Assembly: GCA_949752735.1 (NCBI GenBank)
Contig: OX457042.1
Location: 60,395,725-60,459,724, forward strand
DNA length: 64,000 nt
Origin: Lumbricus terrestris
Taxonomy: Eukaryota; Annelida; Clitellata; Crassiclitellata; Lumbricidae
Direction of reading: 5' to 3'
Numbering within the stretch: position 1 is the first letter of the stretch; every line of letters starts with the position of its first letter. Of this stretch, positions 1 to 11,055 are shown in pieces. Both the position numbers and the translations under genes were made by a program. The notes beneath the pieces were generated by a model. That model was given only the letters and a program-made list of their open reading frames with translations, had not been told where the DNA came from and did no database searches.

Positions 1-2584
1 TAGGCACTAGACGTAGTTCCACAGGAAGCCCATTCCAGGTTGTAGGGCCAACGACAGAAAAGGCACGGCGCTGCGTAATAGAAGTGCGAGCCAGGGGGAC
101 AAGAAGCTCAGCCTGTTTAGAAGAGCGGAGAGAGCCACGGCGCTGGATGTTTAGGGTGGAGCAACAGAGTTCCTGTAAATAGACAGGGGCCACACCCGCG
201 AGACAGCGCCAAACCAAGGAGGATATCCGGTAAGTGATCCTTTGTGAGAAAGGGAGCCAGTGCAAGACGTCCCGCATATAGTCACTGACATGGCCGAATC
301 TTGGGATGCGACCAACAAGGCGCGCCGCAGAGCGCAAGACCCGATCCAAGCACCCAACCCGAGTCACCGGAAGACCCACATAGAGGGCGCTGCAGTAGTC
401 CAGACGAGAGACGACAAAGGAGTGGACTAGCGTTAAGGCAGCATTGAAGGTCAAAGAGCGGAGCACCACTCTAAGCTGACGCAATTGGTAATAGCAACTG
501 CGGCATAGCAGGTTGATATGCCGCGTAAAAGTAAGTTCTTGGTCCAGAGTGACTCCAAGGTCCCGGACAGAGGAAGAGAAGGTAAACTGAGGGAATTCTT
601 GAGCAAGAACCTTCAGGTCAATTTTGGCGAGCTGTTGGCGCGTGCCAAACCCTATAAATTGGGTTTTGGATGAGTTTAGCCGCAGGCGATTGGAGGACAT
701 CCAGGCCTCCAAGGTCTCCATTGCCCGGCTCATGACCCTGACAGTAGAAATGGCTGCTGGCGCCAAACAGTGCAAATACGCTTGCAGGTCATCCGCGTAG
801 GATTGGCTCAGGACAGAAGAAGCGGCCAGGAGAGAACCAAGATCGGCAGTATAAATAATATATAAGAGTGGGCCCAGGACAGAACCCTGAGGCAGGCCAA
901 ACGGGGCAGGAACCCATGGAGTCCTGGTAGACCCGTAGACCACAGAAAAGGAACGGTCGTGGAGGAAGGAACCAAGCCAGTCGAGAAAGTTCCCAGAAAG
1001 ACCGAACGAGGTTGATAGGCGCCTATGAAGGATATCATGATCAACAGTATTGAAAGCCGCACTCACATCAAATAGTGCTAAAAGGGTGACCTGCGATCGA
1101 TCAATTGCCCCATAGATATCAGAAAGAAGGCGAACCAACAGGGTTTCCGTGGAGTGACCCTTACGAAAACCAGATTGAAAAATCGGCAGTAAATTGTTCA
1201 CATCAAGATAAGCTGTTAGTTGAGAAGCAACAATCTTCTCAATTACTTTAGACAGAAACGAAACGTTCGCAATGGGCCTAAAGTTGGCAGGATCAGACAA
1301 GTCCAGTCCTTCACGCTTCGGAACAGGAACAAGGATGAACTTCTTCTGTGACGAAGGAAGAACTCCCTCTTGAAGAGAGCGGTTACAGAGGACAGTAAGG
1401 AAAGGAAGAAAGACGTCGATGAACTCTTGCAGAAGGAATGATGGAAGAGGATCGAGGTCGCAGGTTTTAGGAGCTGAAGCTAAGATGATTCGCTTTAGCT
1501 CCTCGCTGGATATTGAACTTAGAGCTGAGAGAGAGCATCCCGTAGGAGGGAACTCTGGCGGAGGAGAGCCAGCCGTGCCATCGCGAACCGACTTCACTTT
1601 CGAGGTGAAAACGTCCAAGTATTCACCAGCTGTGAACAGCGGTGTAGCAGGTCGGCTTCCGGGATGAGACCGACCGAGAAGGTCATTGAATGTAGCCCAG
1701 AGTTTTCTGGGCTCTTTGGAATGATGGCTGATCTTATTCTCCCAATATAGTGTCTCCTTCTCCCTGTATCGACGGTGCATCTCTCGGACGAATTTAACCC
1801 AGTCAGCATGGTCGGTAGGCGATTTTGAACGTCTGTAGAGTCTCTCACGACGGCGAGCTTGACGTCGGAGAGCGCGACACTCGGCGTCAAACCAAGGCGT
1901 CAATCCAGAGCGCCGCATCTTGGCCGGATGAGAGGGAAGTAGATTGTTGACGAGAGTCGTCATAGATGTCTCATATTTGTCGAAGAGGTCAGCGACCGAT
2001 GCATCGGACAGGCTGGACGGGTCAGCGATAGCAGGAATATTGAGAAGCGCCTGTCGAAACGCCAATCGATCCAACTTCCGCCAACTGCGCACCTCCCTGA
2101 CAACGGAGAGCGGTGCGTCGTGAAGAAATGGTACAGTAGCACCGGGTCGTGGAGAGTCGACGAAGGCGTATCCAGGAGGTGAAGATCGTCGAACGGCAAC
2201 GTCTTGCGAGGATCGATGCCATGATTCTGTGATCAGCAGAAGATCAAGATCATTGGTAATTATTGTATCAGCGACAGCAACGAATTTGTGCCGTAATGAG
2301 CGAACGTTCCAAGATCCAATGCGAACGCCGCTATGAACTGTTGGTAGAGGCCGGTCAGGATACGTAGCCTGAACCGAGGCAGAGGCGTCACCGCCCTCGC
2401 CCGAGATCTGGGCGACAGGCTGAGAAGATTCAGGCCGGCGACCTTGGCGGTAGACCGACGCTGGACGCCACAAACGAAACCGAAACAGAACTTTCCGTGT
2501 GGCTCGAAGAATACGGTAATCATCATTTGTGTACAACGAACAAATTAGATCACGTGAGTATGTCGTACAGGTAGGCGTAGCCAT
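1..2584 (-). CDS. Non-LTR retrotransposon (LINE) ORF: reduced endonuclease plus reverse transcriptase, runs off left edge
   Basis: Reading the minus strand from the ATG at 2584, one frame stays open for about 861 codons to base 1. The N-terminal part has the LINE endonuclease opening (GSWNVRSLRHKF, then LLLITESWH), but most of the endonuclease is absent: soon after PPGYAFVDSPRPGA the frame passes to the post-endonuclease linker, and no SDH motif is seen. The reverse transcriptase is well kept: FRPIANVSFLSKVIEKIV (about 1240-1300), FQSGFRKGHSTETLLV, DVSAAFNTVDHDILHRRL (about 1069), GLPQGSVLGPLLY, and the catalytic YADD in QSYADDLQAY (about 799). The C-terminal part has the conserved RAFSVVGPTTWNGLPVEL near base 20. 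This pattern fits the CR1/L2 group of LINEs. The protein would copy its own RNA at a genomic nick; the missing endonuclease residues make autonomous nicking doubtful. Confidence 0.88.
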   Translation of the reverse strand, partial: MATPTCTTYSRDLICSLYTNDDYRILRATRKVLFRFRLWRPASVYRQGRRPESSQPVAQISGEGGDASASVQATYPDRPLPTVHSGVRIGSWNVRSLRHKFVAVADTIITNDLDLLLITESWHRSSQDVAVRRSSPPGYAFVDSPRPGATVPFLHDAPLSVVREVRSWRKLDRLAFRQALLNIPAIADPSSLSDASVADLFDKYETSMTTLVNNLLPSHPAKMRRSGLTPWFDAECRALRRQARRRERLYRRSKSPTDHADWVKFVREMHRRYREKETLYWENKISHHSKEPRKLWATFNDLLGRSHPGSRPATPLFTAGEYLDVFTSKVKSVRDGTAGSPPPEFPPTGCSLSALSSISSEELKRIILASAPKTCDLDPLPSFLLQEFIDVFLPFLTVLCNRSLQEGVLPSSQKKFILVPVPKREGLDLSDPANFRPIANVSFLSKVIEKIVASQLTAYLDVNNLLPIFQSGFRKGHSTETLLVRLLSDIYGAIDRSQVTLLALFDVSAAFNTVDHDILHRRLSTSFGLSGNFLDWLGSFLHDRSFSVVYGSTRTPWVPAPFGLPQGSVLGPLLYIIYTADLGSLLAASSVLSQSYADDLQAYLHCLAPAAISTVRVMSRAMETLEAWMSSNRLRLNSSKTQFIGFGTRQQLAKIDLKVLAQEFPQFTFSSSVRDLGVTLDQELTFTRHINLLCRSCYYQLRQLRVVLRSLTFNAALTLVHSFVVSRLDYCSALYVGLPVTRVGCLDRVLRSAARLVGRIPRFGHVSDYMRDVLHWLPFSQRITYRISSLVWRCLAGVAPVYLQELCCSTLNIQRRGSLRSSKQAELLVPLARTSITQRRAFSVVGPTTWNGLPVELRLVP

Positions 2585-2690
2585 GTCCGTAGAAGCAACA
2601 GTACAGAATAATTCAAAAACAGTAAACTCCTTAAAACTGTAAGACGGACGAAATAAAATAATCCACAATGTTGCGCAAAGTAATCTCAAC
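1..2690 (-). mobile_element. CR1/L2-like LINE, 3' end outside the window
   Basis: This is the element carrying the ORF above. Its 5' side ends between the ATG at 2584 and the tetranucleotide array starting near 2750; no exact 5' boundary or target-site duplication can be seen. The 3' UTR lies left of base 1. It is the least decayed LINE in the window; the others are short C-terminal scraps. Confidence 0.8.
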
Positions 2691-2749
2691 TCCATAAGAC
2701 GAAGAGCGAGACTCTACGACTAAGAATGCTAGTAAATTTTTTTAAAATA

Positions 2750-3110
2750 CATACATATATACATACATACATACATACATACATACATACATACATACAT
2801 ACATACATACATACATACATACATACATACATACATACATACATACATACATACATGCATACATACGTACATACATACGTACGTACGCGTACATACATAC
2901 ATACATACATACAAAGTCATACTTGCATACATACATTCAAGTATATATGCACATGCATGCATGCATACATACATACACACATACTACATACATACATACA
3001 TACGTGCGCGCACATACATACATACATACATACATGCATACCTACATACATACATACATACATACATACATAATTATATGCATACATACATACATGCATA
3101 CACATACACA
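2750..3110. repeat. (ATAC)n tetranucleotide array with variant units
   Basis: Nearly pure ATAC units run to about 2856. Mixed units with tacgtacg, catgcatg and cacacatac follow. Long open frames of HTYI or MYVC repeats across it are an artefact of a 4-base repeat read in 12-base periods and are not genes. Confidence 0.95.
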
Positions 3111-3440
3111 CTTGTTCGCTATCCTGTGTAGCTGTTTTTGTAAGGCGACTTTGTAACGGCATGGCTGTGTTACAGCGCCATATAAATCGTCGTAATTATC
3201 ACTATTATACAAACATACATACATGCATACATACATACATACATACACACATGCATACATACATACATACATACATACATACATACATACATACATACAT
3301 ACATACATACATACATGCAGCTTCACAATCTGACATAAAAGTATGTTTAGGCAAACAGCACTGGAAGCCCACAATGGAGGACATACAGTACCGTTCCCGT
3401 CATAAATCCCTTTGGCGCAAGAATGTTGTGAGATTGTTGA
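3110..3440 (+). repeat. SINE-like tail and (ATAC)n, copy of 33780-34063
   Basis: A segment with ggcatggctgtgttacagcg and then catataaatcgtcg looks like the 3' tail of a SINE/LINE (the gcgctatataaat type). A second (ATAC)n tract (3213-3317) and the sequence aggcaaacagcactggaag follow. The same order is present at 33780-34063, so this is one copy of a composite repeat. 3440-3800 holds no gene; it has cggccaaa-type and short cacatgtac-type repeats. Confidence 0.7.
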
Positions 3441-3807
3441 AAACAATCTAGGCCAAATCTCGGCCAAAAAACGAGCAAATGTCACGCAAATGTCCCGCCA
3501 ATCTCCCGTTATTCATGCCGAAATCGCTGAACATCGCTAATGACATGGGCGCGGCTAACATGCCACATTGGACGAGTCGTTAGGGATTAAAGTTATCACT
3601 AGCGTCTGAGGCCCCTCCCATTACGTCGCACTGCGCATCTGAGGTAGGTTTACTGTACATGTGCATGCACATCCACACATGACCATGCCTTGCATACATG
3701 TACATGTGCAATGCACACGTGCATGTATAAGAAGAGTGGAAGACTCTTCGCAGGCAGACCAGCAAAAATATTAATGTACATGCACATAATTAACTCAATT
3801 GAAAGTA

Positions 3808-4013
3808 TGTATGTATGTATGTATGTATGTATGTATGTATGTATGTATGTATGTATGTATGCATGTATGTGTGTATGTATGTATGTATGTATGTATGTAT
3901 ATATGTATGTATGTATGCATGTATGTATGTATGCATGTATGTATGTGTGTATGCTTGAATGTATGCATGTATGTATGTGTGTATGCGTGTATGTATGTAT
4001 GTATGTATGTATG
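3808..4013. repeat. (TATG)n array, left part
   Basis: Nearly pure TATG with scattered tgcatg and tgtgtg variants. The transposon at 4014-6122 interrupts it, and it resumes at 6123. Confidence 0.95.
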
Positions 4014-6122
4014 TTAGTGTGGTCCACAAAAATTATTTTTCAAATTTCCCTGACGGTACATTCTCATTCTGTTACCTTGCCTTATTAGTGAATAAGTGTA
4101 AAATTTCAGCCTGATTTATTGATATTTAGTGGTCGCGCAATGCTCCTGACTTTTCACCATTCGTGACAATGCAGAAAAATAAGCAAATGACAGCATTAAA
4201 AGCATTATGGACAAGGGCACTTTTAGAATTTAGATTATAAAAAATAAACTGATCATTGTAGACTGCATAAGAGATTGAGTGGCATATAGATGTACTGAAT
4301 GCTGATATAAAGTTAATAATTTAGCCATAAAATATTTCTTTTAAATTATAGTAATGGCAGTCATTATGCTGAACATAGGGTTTGCGATTGCTGGAGTCTC
4401 AGCAGAATGCCTAACGCATACTTCATTGCGTCAAGGAACTGAGCTCTGTGCTCAGATACAACCTGCATTAGATATTTCTCCCTTTCATTTTTAGAGATGG
4501 ATGATTTGTTTTCTTGAATGAGTTTAACAACCCCTCTCGGCATTGAAGTTTACAACCCTGACACTCTTTGTGCACTGTTTTGCCTTCTGACAATCCTGAT
4601 CTTGTTTTCATTGTTTAGTATCAATCTCATTTAGGAACTTACATGGCGGTTCTACTACATGTAGGAAGTTCAAAGGTTTCACCATCCCAAGATCTTTCCA
4701 CCTGTAAATACATGGCTCACCTGCAACTCGAATGTGTGTTTAAGGTGCTCGTTTCGTTCTTGAATTTGAGATGCATTGACTATCTTTTGCTGGACATGTT
4801 GCATGGTTGATGGCTGTCTAAAAAGGCCAAGGCTACTGACTCCTCACACACATGATTATTACAAATCCTTAGAAAGAGCTTTGGTGGTTGCTGCAGAAAT
4901 GACACAATTTGTTTTTGAACGCTTTGTACCTGAAGATAGACTTCAGAATTCGAAGTTCGCTGGATGGTGTTGTTATCGGGTTTGGACAAGTCATCATGCT
5001 TCTGTGCATACCAGACTAGGAAACAGGTTGATGTCTCTAACTGACATTTCTTCTGGTCTGTAAGAAGGAATTGTTCTTTGAACATCAAGACTCTGATGGA
5101 ATACAATATCTTTGCATCCATCGGAAGTTCGAACCTGCCGTGGGGCAGAGAACATGAAGAAAAAATAATCTATAGCCACACTCTTTCAACAGAATCACAA
5201 CAGTTTGTCTTGTTTTTCACCTGTGCCATGACCTAACCTTTGCATTCCGAGTACTTAATTCACTTCATACATGCATCTTTGATACCAGTAGCCATAGGCG
5301 GAGACTTGGTCCAGAAGTTGAGGTGTGGGACGAATGAGCGGCCGAAGGACGATCGCCGAGAGACGGCTGAGTCATCGACGACATTTTCATCGACCATAAT
5401 TATTTTTTACGCACTTTTTTTAGTCGTTTTGTCGAAATCTAATGAAAATATAGCCTACTATATTTTTCCAACCAAAATGGCTGATGACCTTTTTTCTACC
5501 CTACTTATATTATAACAGATTTACCGATATTATCCTAACACTCTCGAAATTTCCGATGCTATTTTTGGTATATTGCTGAACTGTTGGGAGCTATGAACAT
5601 GTGTTTGTGGTGAGGAGGGAACGCAAACATTGGTGGACCGTCCCCATAAGTCTCCGCCCATGCCAGTAGCATGCTGGCAATCTATCAATTAGCTGCTTTG
5701 CAGTATTATACCAGGAGGGATGTTCCCAACCATCGAAAGCCTTGCTATCAACTTAGCAACAGGTACATCCGTAAATTTATCCCTTCTCTCTTATTATTTA
5801 ATAAATGACCCAAAAGCCATGTATACCCTTGTTTTAAAAAGGTATTTGATTAAAAGAATAATAACATCAGCTTTTCTCTACAGATCGAAGTAAGCAATGC
5901 GTGTATGACAACCTTTATCACAAAGTCACAAACGATTGTTGACATAATGTACTGTTGAGGTGCTGTAATATATCTCACATTGTCGCGCGACCTCTAAACT
6001 TTGAGCAATTTCAATAAAATTTGGTAGGAATCATTGATACATGATACATAACAGAATAAAAGGGTACCGTCACGAATTTTTCAAACTTTATTTTTTCCCC
6101 ATAGCTTTGTGGACCACACTAA
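4014..6122. mobile_element. TIR DNA transposon inserted in (TATG)n
   Basis: The left end reads TTAGTGTGGTCCACAAA and the right end is its reverse complement (TTTGTGG ACCACACTAA). Similarity continues into ctgacggtac / gtaccgtcac. Both sides are flanked by (TATG)n in register, compatible with a TG (or TGTATG) target duplication. The 2.1 kb interior has no transposase I can recognise; a hAT-type MITE is nested at 5293. The termini resemble those of the element at 8506-12714 (TTAGGGTGT). Confidence 0.8.
5293..5662. mobile_element. hAT-type MITE with 8-bp target duplication
   Basis: The ends are cataggcggagact and agtctccgcccatg. The flanks ccagtagc (5285-5292) and ccagtagc (5663-5670) are an exact 8-bp direct duplication, as hAT transposition gives. 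It has no coding capacity. Confidence 0.85.
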
Positions 6123-6217
6123 TGTATGTATGTATGTATGTATGTATGCATGTATGCATGTATGTATGTATGTATGTATGTATGTATGTATGTATGTATG
6201 TATGTATGTATGTATGT
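6123..6217. repeat. (TATG)n array, right part
   Basis: Continuation of the 3808-4013 array on the other side of the inserted element. It ends at taggcctatataaatcc. Confidence 0.95.
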
Positions 6218-6450
6218 AGGCCTATATAAATCCATCCAGTCGTGCTAACTGCCAATATCATGCAGTAAGCGGTCATGCATGTACATGTACGCGAGTAGTT
6301 TTGCTAGCTGCAAATTTTCAATTTAAATATTAATGTTCCCTACTGAAGAACCCTAGATATTCCAACTGTCTCAGCATTTCCTTATTTTAAACACTTGTCG
6401 GTTAATTCACAATCATCAAAAGAATTAACTAATGACCACTTTTCGGTGCT

Positions 6451-6643
6451 CTTGAGTCGGGAGAGCTTCAGGTCTGAATGTACCTCAAGTCGCCGCGTAA
6501 AGACCTTGAGCAAGTCCTTCACTTGCAATTGCTCTGGCGCTTTGACGTGAAACTCCTATGCAGTGTCCGCGCTGTAGTCGGGAGCACCTCTGATTAGTCC
6601 TGAATAGAGAGCTTGATGGGCGCTATAGAAATAATAATAATAA
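6451..6643 (+). mobile_element. SINE copy, 5' part degraded
   Basis: It shares its body with the SINEs at 22343 and 36207: cttgagcaagtccttcact, then gtgaaactcctatgcagtg, then tccgcgctgtagtcgggagc. It ends gcgctatagaaataataat, an A/T-rich simple tail. The tRNA-like head is not recognisable here. 6218-6450 and 6650-6870 hold no feature I can support. Confidence 0.7.
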
Positions 6644-6873
6644 TTGTCATGAGTGCCCACAGCATAGGTCAAGTGGTCGTGTGACCCCCCTGGAAATCAG
6701 ACCACAATTTTTTTAAATAAGTTTTCTGACAAGTTTGATCACGCAAATCAGGCTGAAAATATGTTGTATGATTCTTTTCAAAGTGAACCTAACCTAGTAA
6801 ATAGTGATTTTATAGTTTCTAACTGATTACAAATAAATTGAGCTACGATACTAGTAGGCCTAAAAGACTGCTA

Positions 6874-7641
6874 TCTATATCTATAAGGAAGGATGTGACT
6901 ATGTATGTTTGTATGTGTGTATGTATGTGACTTTGTCCAGAATGCACGCTCACAGTTTTTGAGCTTTTCACTCCAAACCTTCACTACTGCGTAGGTCTCG
7001 GCACGAGACGCAAAGGCGAGGGGTTGGCGATTCTCTACCACCATGGGGGCCAGGGTGGGGGGCGAAACCCCCCAATTTTTTTTCAAAAAAACGCAGCTAT
7101 TTTTTAAATTTTTTTTCCTAGATAGAGGTCCATCAGAATCCCCCGGATCAGTGGTTGGCAAATCTCCACCACCAGGGGGGGCCAGGGTGCGGGGGGTCAA
7201 AAACACTGATTTTCGCTAAAAAATTTCATTCGCTTGCCACGTATAATTAACCGTTTTAGAGGTGTCTAAAGTGGAGTGGAGGGGTGGGATGGAGGTGAGG
7301 GGTGGAGGTGGAGGTGGTGGAGTGGGGTGGCGTAGGGGTCGAGGGGTGGGGATGGGGTGGGAGGTTGGGGTGGGGTGGAGTGATGGAGTGGGGTTGAGGT
7401 GGGGTGGAGGAGTGGGGGTGGGGTGGAGGGGGATGGACTGGGAGGTGGGGTGGAGTGAGGGTGGTGGGGTGGGAGGGGGTTGGGGGGGGTGGGGATGGGG
7501 TGGAAATTTTCGTCAAACCCAAATTTCTCCGGCGGCGTACTGGTATAGAGGTCGCAGTGTGGTGGGGTGTTGTGTGGTGGGGTTGTGGCCGGAGCGGATC
7601 GAATCCTAAATTTCCCGGGCAACGCCGGGTACCCCAGCTAG
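6874..7641 (+). mobile_element. Non-autonomous Helitron
   Basis: The 5' end is TCTATATCTATAAGGAAGG, preceded by A. The 3' end is a GC hairpin (cccgggcaacgccggg) followed closely by CAGCTAG and then T. TC...CTAG inserted between A and T, without a target duplication, is the Helitron signature. There is no Rep/helicase gene. A minus-strand relative with the same ends lies at 62455-62999. Confidence 0.75.
7262..7500 (+). repeat. G-rich ggggtgga minisatellite inside the Helitron
   Basis: Irregular repeats of ggtggggtggagg give a strongly G-rich plus strand with many GGGG runs, so G-quadruplex formation is plausible. The proline/histidine- and glycine-rich open frames across it are low-complexity artefacts. 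Confidence 0.85.
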
Positions 7642-7762
7642 TATATAATAAAGACGTACAAAATTAGCACGATTAAAGGTGGACTTGTCATTAATTATAG
7701 TTGTCTGGTGATCAAATTTAAGACTCAAAGCTGGTCATTGCCCTTGTGGTTGCTTTAGAGAG

Positions 7763-7910
<148 letters not shown>

Positions 7911-8044
7911 CAGAGCAGGTGGGGTTAATGTCCTAGGCTAAATCAGGGGTAGAATTGTCCGGGGTGTTTGTCCGGGGTTTGTCCAGGCGGGAAATGTCCC
8001 ACACTCGTGGGTATGTAGACCTACATGATATATAGCATAATTAT

Positions 8045-8505
8045 GTACATAGTCATGACCATCGGGCTCCCACCCCACGCCTAATGAACTTATTATCTGT
8101 TTGTAACATAAACATTCATTCAGAAGAAGCCATGTGGCGGATTCGCGTCTGTTGAATAAATCTTATGTATATAGTATATTTATATATAAGAAATCTGTTT
8201 TATTCCATCTGTTTTCAAATTTAAAACGGTGCAATGCAAACAGCAAGTGTGAGCTAAAACGACGGGGAGCCCTATACAGAGGTGACAATTCTCACCCTGA
8301 AATTCACCCACAGAGATAAGACCCAAACGTGGAAACCGCATGAAAGCATTAATTACCAATCACGAATGAGTTCCAGACGCCAAGCGTCATGGGGCGATTA
8401 CCACGATACCCCTAACACACGGGGGGGGGAGGAAGACGATGATGACTGATTCGAAGGCATGTATTTATGTATTTATGTATGTATGTATGTATGTATGTAT
8501 GTATG
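8045..8505 (+). repeat. Left copy of a dispersed repeat, inverted relative to 16.5-17.4 kb
   Basis: From tacatagtcatgaccatc through gaagaagccatgtggcgg and ccaagcgtcatggggcgatt to gattcgaaggcatg and (TATG)n, this matches the reverse complement of 16862-17382. Its microsatellite is split here by the 4.2 kb element starting at 8506; the remainder resumes at 12715. Confidence 0.85.
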
Positions 8506-8985
8506 TTAGGGTGTTTTTAAGGTACATGTGAAATTTTAAACTCGAATATATTTTAACGACCAAGTCAAATTATCGTGCCAGTTCATGAATAACCTCCATA
8601 TCCAAAATTATATCTTAATAGCTCAACATTTAGGACTTGCTCAAAGCGACCAAAGTTAGGAACGAGGTTGCACTATAGGCAATTTTTCACGATTACCATT
8701 CTTGCCAGCCTTTGACCCCTTCTGAATGGCCGCTTCCCAACTAATCAATATTCGTGACAATGACAGTTTATCTTTTGCTTATGTCATTGGTGTTGTGCTG
8801 CAAATGGCGGACAGTGGTTGTTTTAATGAATATATCATATCGGACATGGGATGGCTAAATCTACTAGAAATAAGGCGAAATCTGGTTGATACGCAGTAGG
8901 CCCTACGTAAGATCATTTCAGCTATGCGAAGTTGCCTACACGAAGATAGGTTCTGAAGGCGCTTTTTAATTTCCATACACTAAGA

Positions 8986-10540
8986 AATCAGAGTCTTGAT
9001 GATAGCGTAAAAGAAACGGCATCTATGGTCCTCCCAATTTGGGAAAGAGCCCGCATTCCAACGAAGGCTAGGAACCACGTTTGGGATCGGCTACGACATC
9101 TCCATAAGGAATGGCAAAACCTTAAGAAAAATATTTCGAGAAAGTCAGAAACCGAAGATGGAAAGCGTGAGTCTTTCAAGGATTCCCTGGAGGATCTCTT
9201 TGATATTGCCCACAGTGATGCCATGACAATAATCAAGATAGAAGAGGATCGACAGTTTTTGAAAGCACAGCGTGAGAGAGGACGACGTGGTTCAATGGCA
9301 GGCATTGATGTCAAGCTTGCAAAGCAAGAAAAGAGAGAGTGGCAGCAAGATCAGCAGGACTTGCAGAGCGTATGGAACGCTATCGTGCTAGCACAGCTGC
9401 TGCAGCGACAGAAGTTTCTATGCTGGAAAAGTCATCTGACGAAGAGGCTTCATCCAGTAGCTCAGAAAAAGAACCAGAACCTTCGACGTCTGCTTGGCTT
9501 CCAAAACGGCGAAGGGGGGCAATCTCTGTCGTTACTCGTGATGTTGCTGCTTCTCTAGATCGTACCAAAGCTAGCAGAAGGAAGGCCTCTCACATTTTGA
9601 CTGCTCTCGCTGTATCCAATCTTGTGCAACACCAGCTGGCGAGCTGATTATCAGTCCTTCCGCGATTCATCGAGCACGGAAGGACAGCCGTGCAGTCCTA
9701 GCAGCAGAGATTCATGAATCTTTCGATCCGAAAATACCTCTTACTATTCACTAGGATGGCAAGATCATGCCAGATGCTACAGGGACAGGACGAGGGTGTG
9801 TTGATCGCCTTCCGATAATGGTATCTGAAAAGGAGGTGACCAAGCTATTGTAGGCTACATCCCCAAACTTCAATCTGGTACAGCTGCCGTCATGTCAGAT
9901 GCGTGTTTGGCCGAGATCAGACGTTGGGCTTTGGAAGACAGAATCGTGGCCATGTGTTTCGATACAACAGCGAGTAACACGGGTTGCAAGGGCGGCGTAT
10001 GCATCAGGCTGGAAACAGAATTGGGAAATGACCTTTTGAACCTTGCTTGCCGACATCATAATATTATTTCTGAATTTGTTCTGGAAAAGGTGTTTTCACT
10101 GCATGATTCTGCAAGGTCTCCAAAATTGGAACTCTGTTCATTTCCGAGACTTCTGGCCACAAATCGATCAGACCAAGTATCGCACAGCAATGGAGGATAA
10201 AGATGCAGTAGTCCTACAGCATATCACAGAAATTCGAGATAATGTCATCAGCTTCGCATTGCAGCAATTAAGTACTGATTATTACAAAGACGACTACAAA
10301 GAGCTACTTGAGCTGACAGTCATTTTCTTAGGAGGAATTCCGCCAAAAGGAATAATGTTCAGTTACCCAGGGGCAGTTCACAGAGCACGCTAGATGGCAC
10401 GTGCGATCTATGCTGTCAAGATGTGGCTTTTCAGAGATAAATATCCCATTCAACAACGCCAGAGCTCAGAGAGGGCATCCTGCTCTCAAAAGGTGTGGAA
10501 TCATTTAGTTCGAGTGTCACTTTTTGTGACAACAATTTAG
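8986..10540 (+). pseudogene. Transposase-like protein, N-terminal and central part, frameshifted
   Basis: The translation starts NQSLDDSVKETASMVLPIWE and continues through DSLEDLFDIAHSDAMTI and AQRERGRRGSMAGID. A frame change near 9340-9365 leads into SSDEEASSSSSEKEPEPSTS and TRDVAASLDRTKASRRKA. After more stops, VAMCFDTTASNTGCKGGVC (about 9950) and LACRHHNIISEFVLEKVF follow. A second frame then gives FRDFWPQIDQTKYRTAMED, DYKELLELTVIFLGGIPP and GAVHRAR. I recognise this as a repeated animal family of uncharacterised transposase-like proteins (the FDTT.SNTG..C and ACRHH motifs), from memory only. Several stops and at least three frame changes make it a pseudogene. Confidence 0.7.
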
Positions 10541-10560
10541 GCTATGTGAAGTACTGGTTC

Positions 10561-10855
10561 CATAGGCGTACGAGGCGGGGGTCCAGGGGGGGCAAATGCC
10601 CCCCCCAAATTTCGGGCAAATGTGTTTTTCGGGCAAAAGAGGCACGGTCGGGGAAAAAAATCGGAATTTTTTTTCGGGCAAAACAGGTACAGGAGGAATT
10701 TTTCGGGCACGCAGGGGAAAAGGTCGTAAGAATTTTCGGACGGGAAAATCGTAAGAAAATTTTGGGCGGATGACTAAAAAAAAAAGGTCGTCAGATTTTT
10801 CGGGCCAAAAAATTTTTTTTGCCCCCCTGCTGCCGAAATGTCCCGTACGCCTATG
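10561..10855. mobile_element. hAT-type MITE nested in the transposase
   Basis: The ends are cataggcgtacg and cgtacgcctatg. The flanks actggttc (10553-10560) and actggttc (10856-10863) are an exact 8-bp duplication. It splits the transposase coding sequence, so it is younger than the host element. The interior is rich in ttttcgggcaaa. Confidence 0.9.
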
Positions 10856-10863
10856 ACTGGTTC

Positions 10864-11055
10864 ACATGTGCCTCACCTAAACAGTCCCCAAGGAACAATT
10901 ATTGAATTTTTGAAGGCATTCCACACTTATCAAGACAAGGAAGTCTCACAGGTCGCCTCAACAGCATTTTGGTATTTATCAGAGACCCTGGTTAGTCTCA
11001 GCCTTTTTAATGATTCAGTCACCGTCAATGAGAAGCAGCGCATGGTCTACAACTG
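10864..11055 (+). pseudogene. Transposase-like protein, middle fragment
   Basis: Continues the broken transposase after the MITE: KAFHTYQDKEVSQVAS, then FWYLSETLVSLSLFNDSVTV and NEKQRMVYNC. It is cut at about 11055 by the next insertion. Confidence 0.65.

Noticed and set aside
2686..4029. HTYIHTYIHT and MYVCMYVC frames here and at 6.1, 12.7, 16.5, 31.6 and 33 kb
   Set aside because: Translations of (ATAC)n and (TATG)n microsatellites; open by periodicity only.
7256..7667. Proline-rich or glycine-rich proteins in the Helitron
   Set aside because: Low-complexity frames of a G-rich minisatellite.
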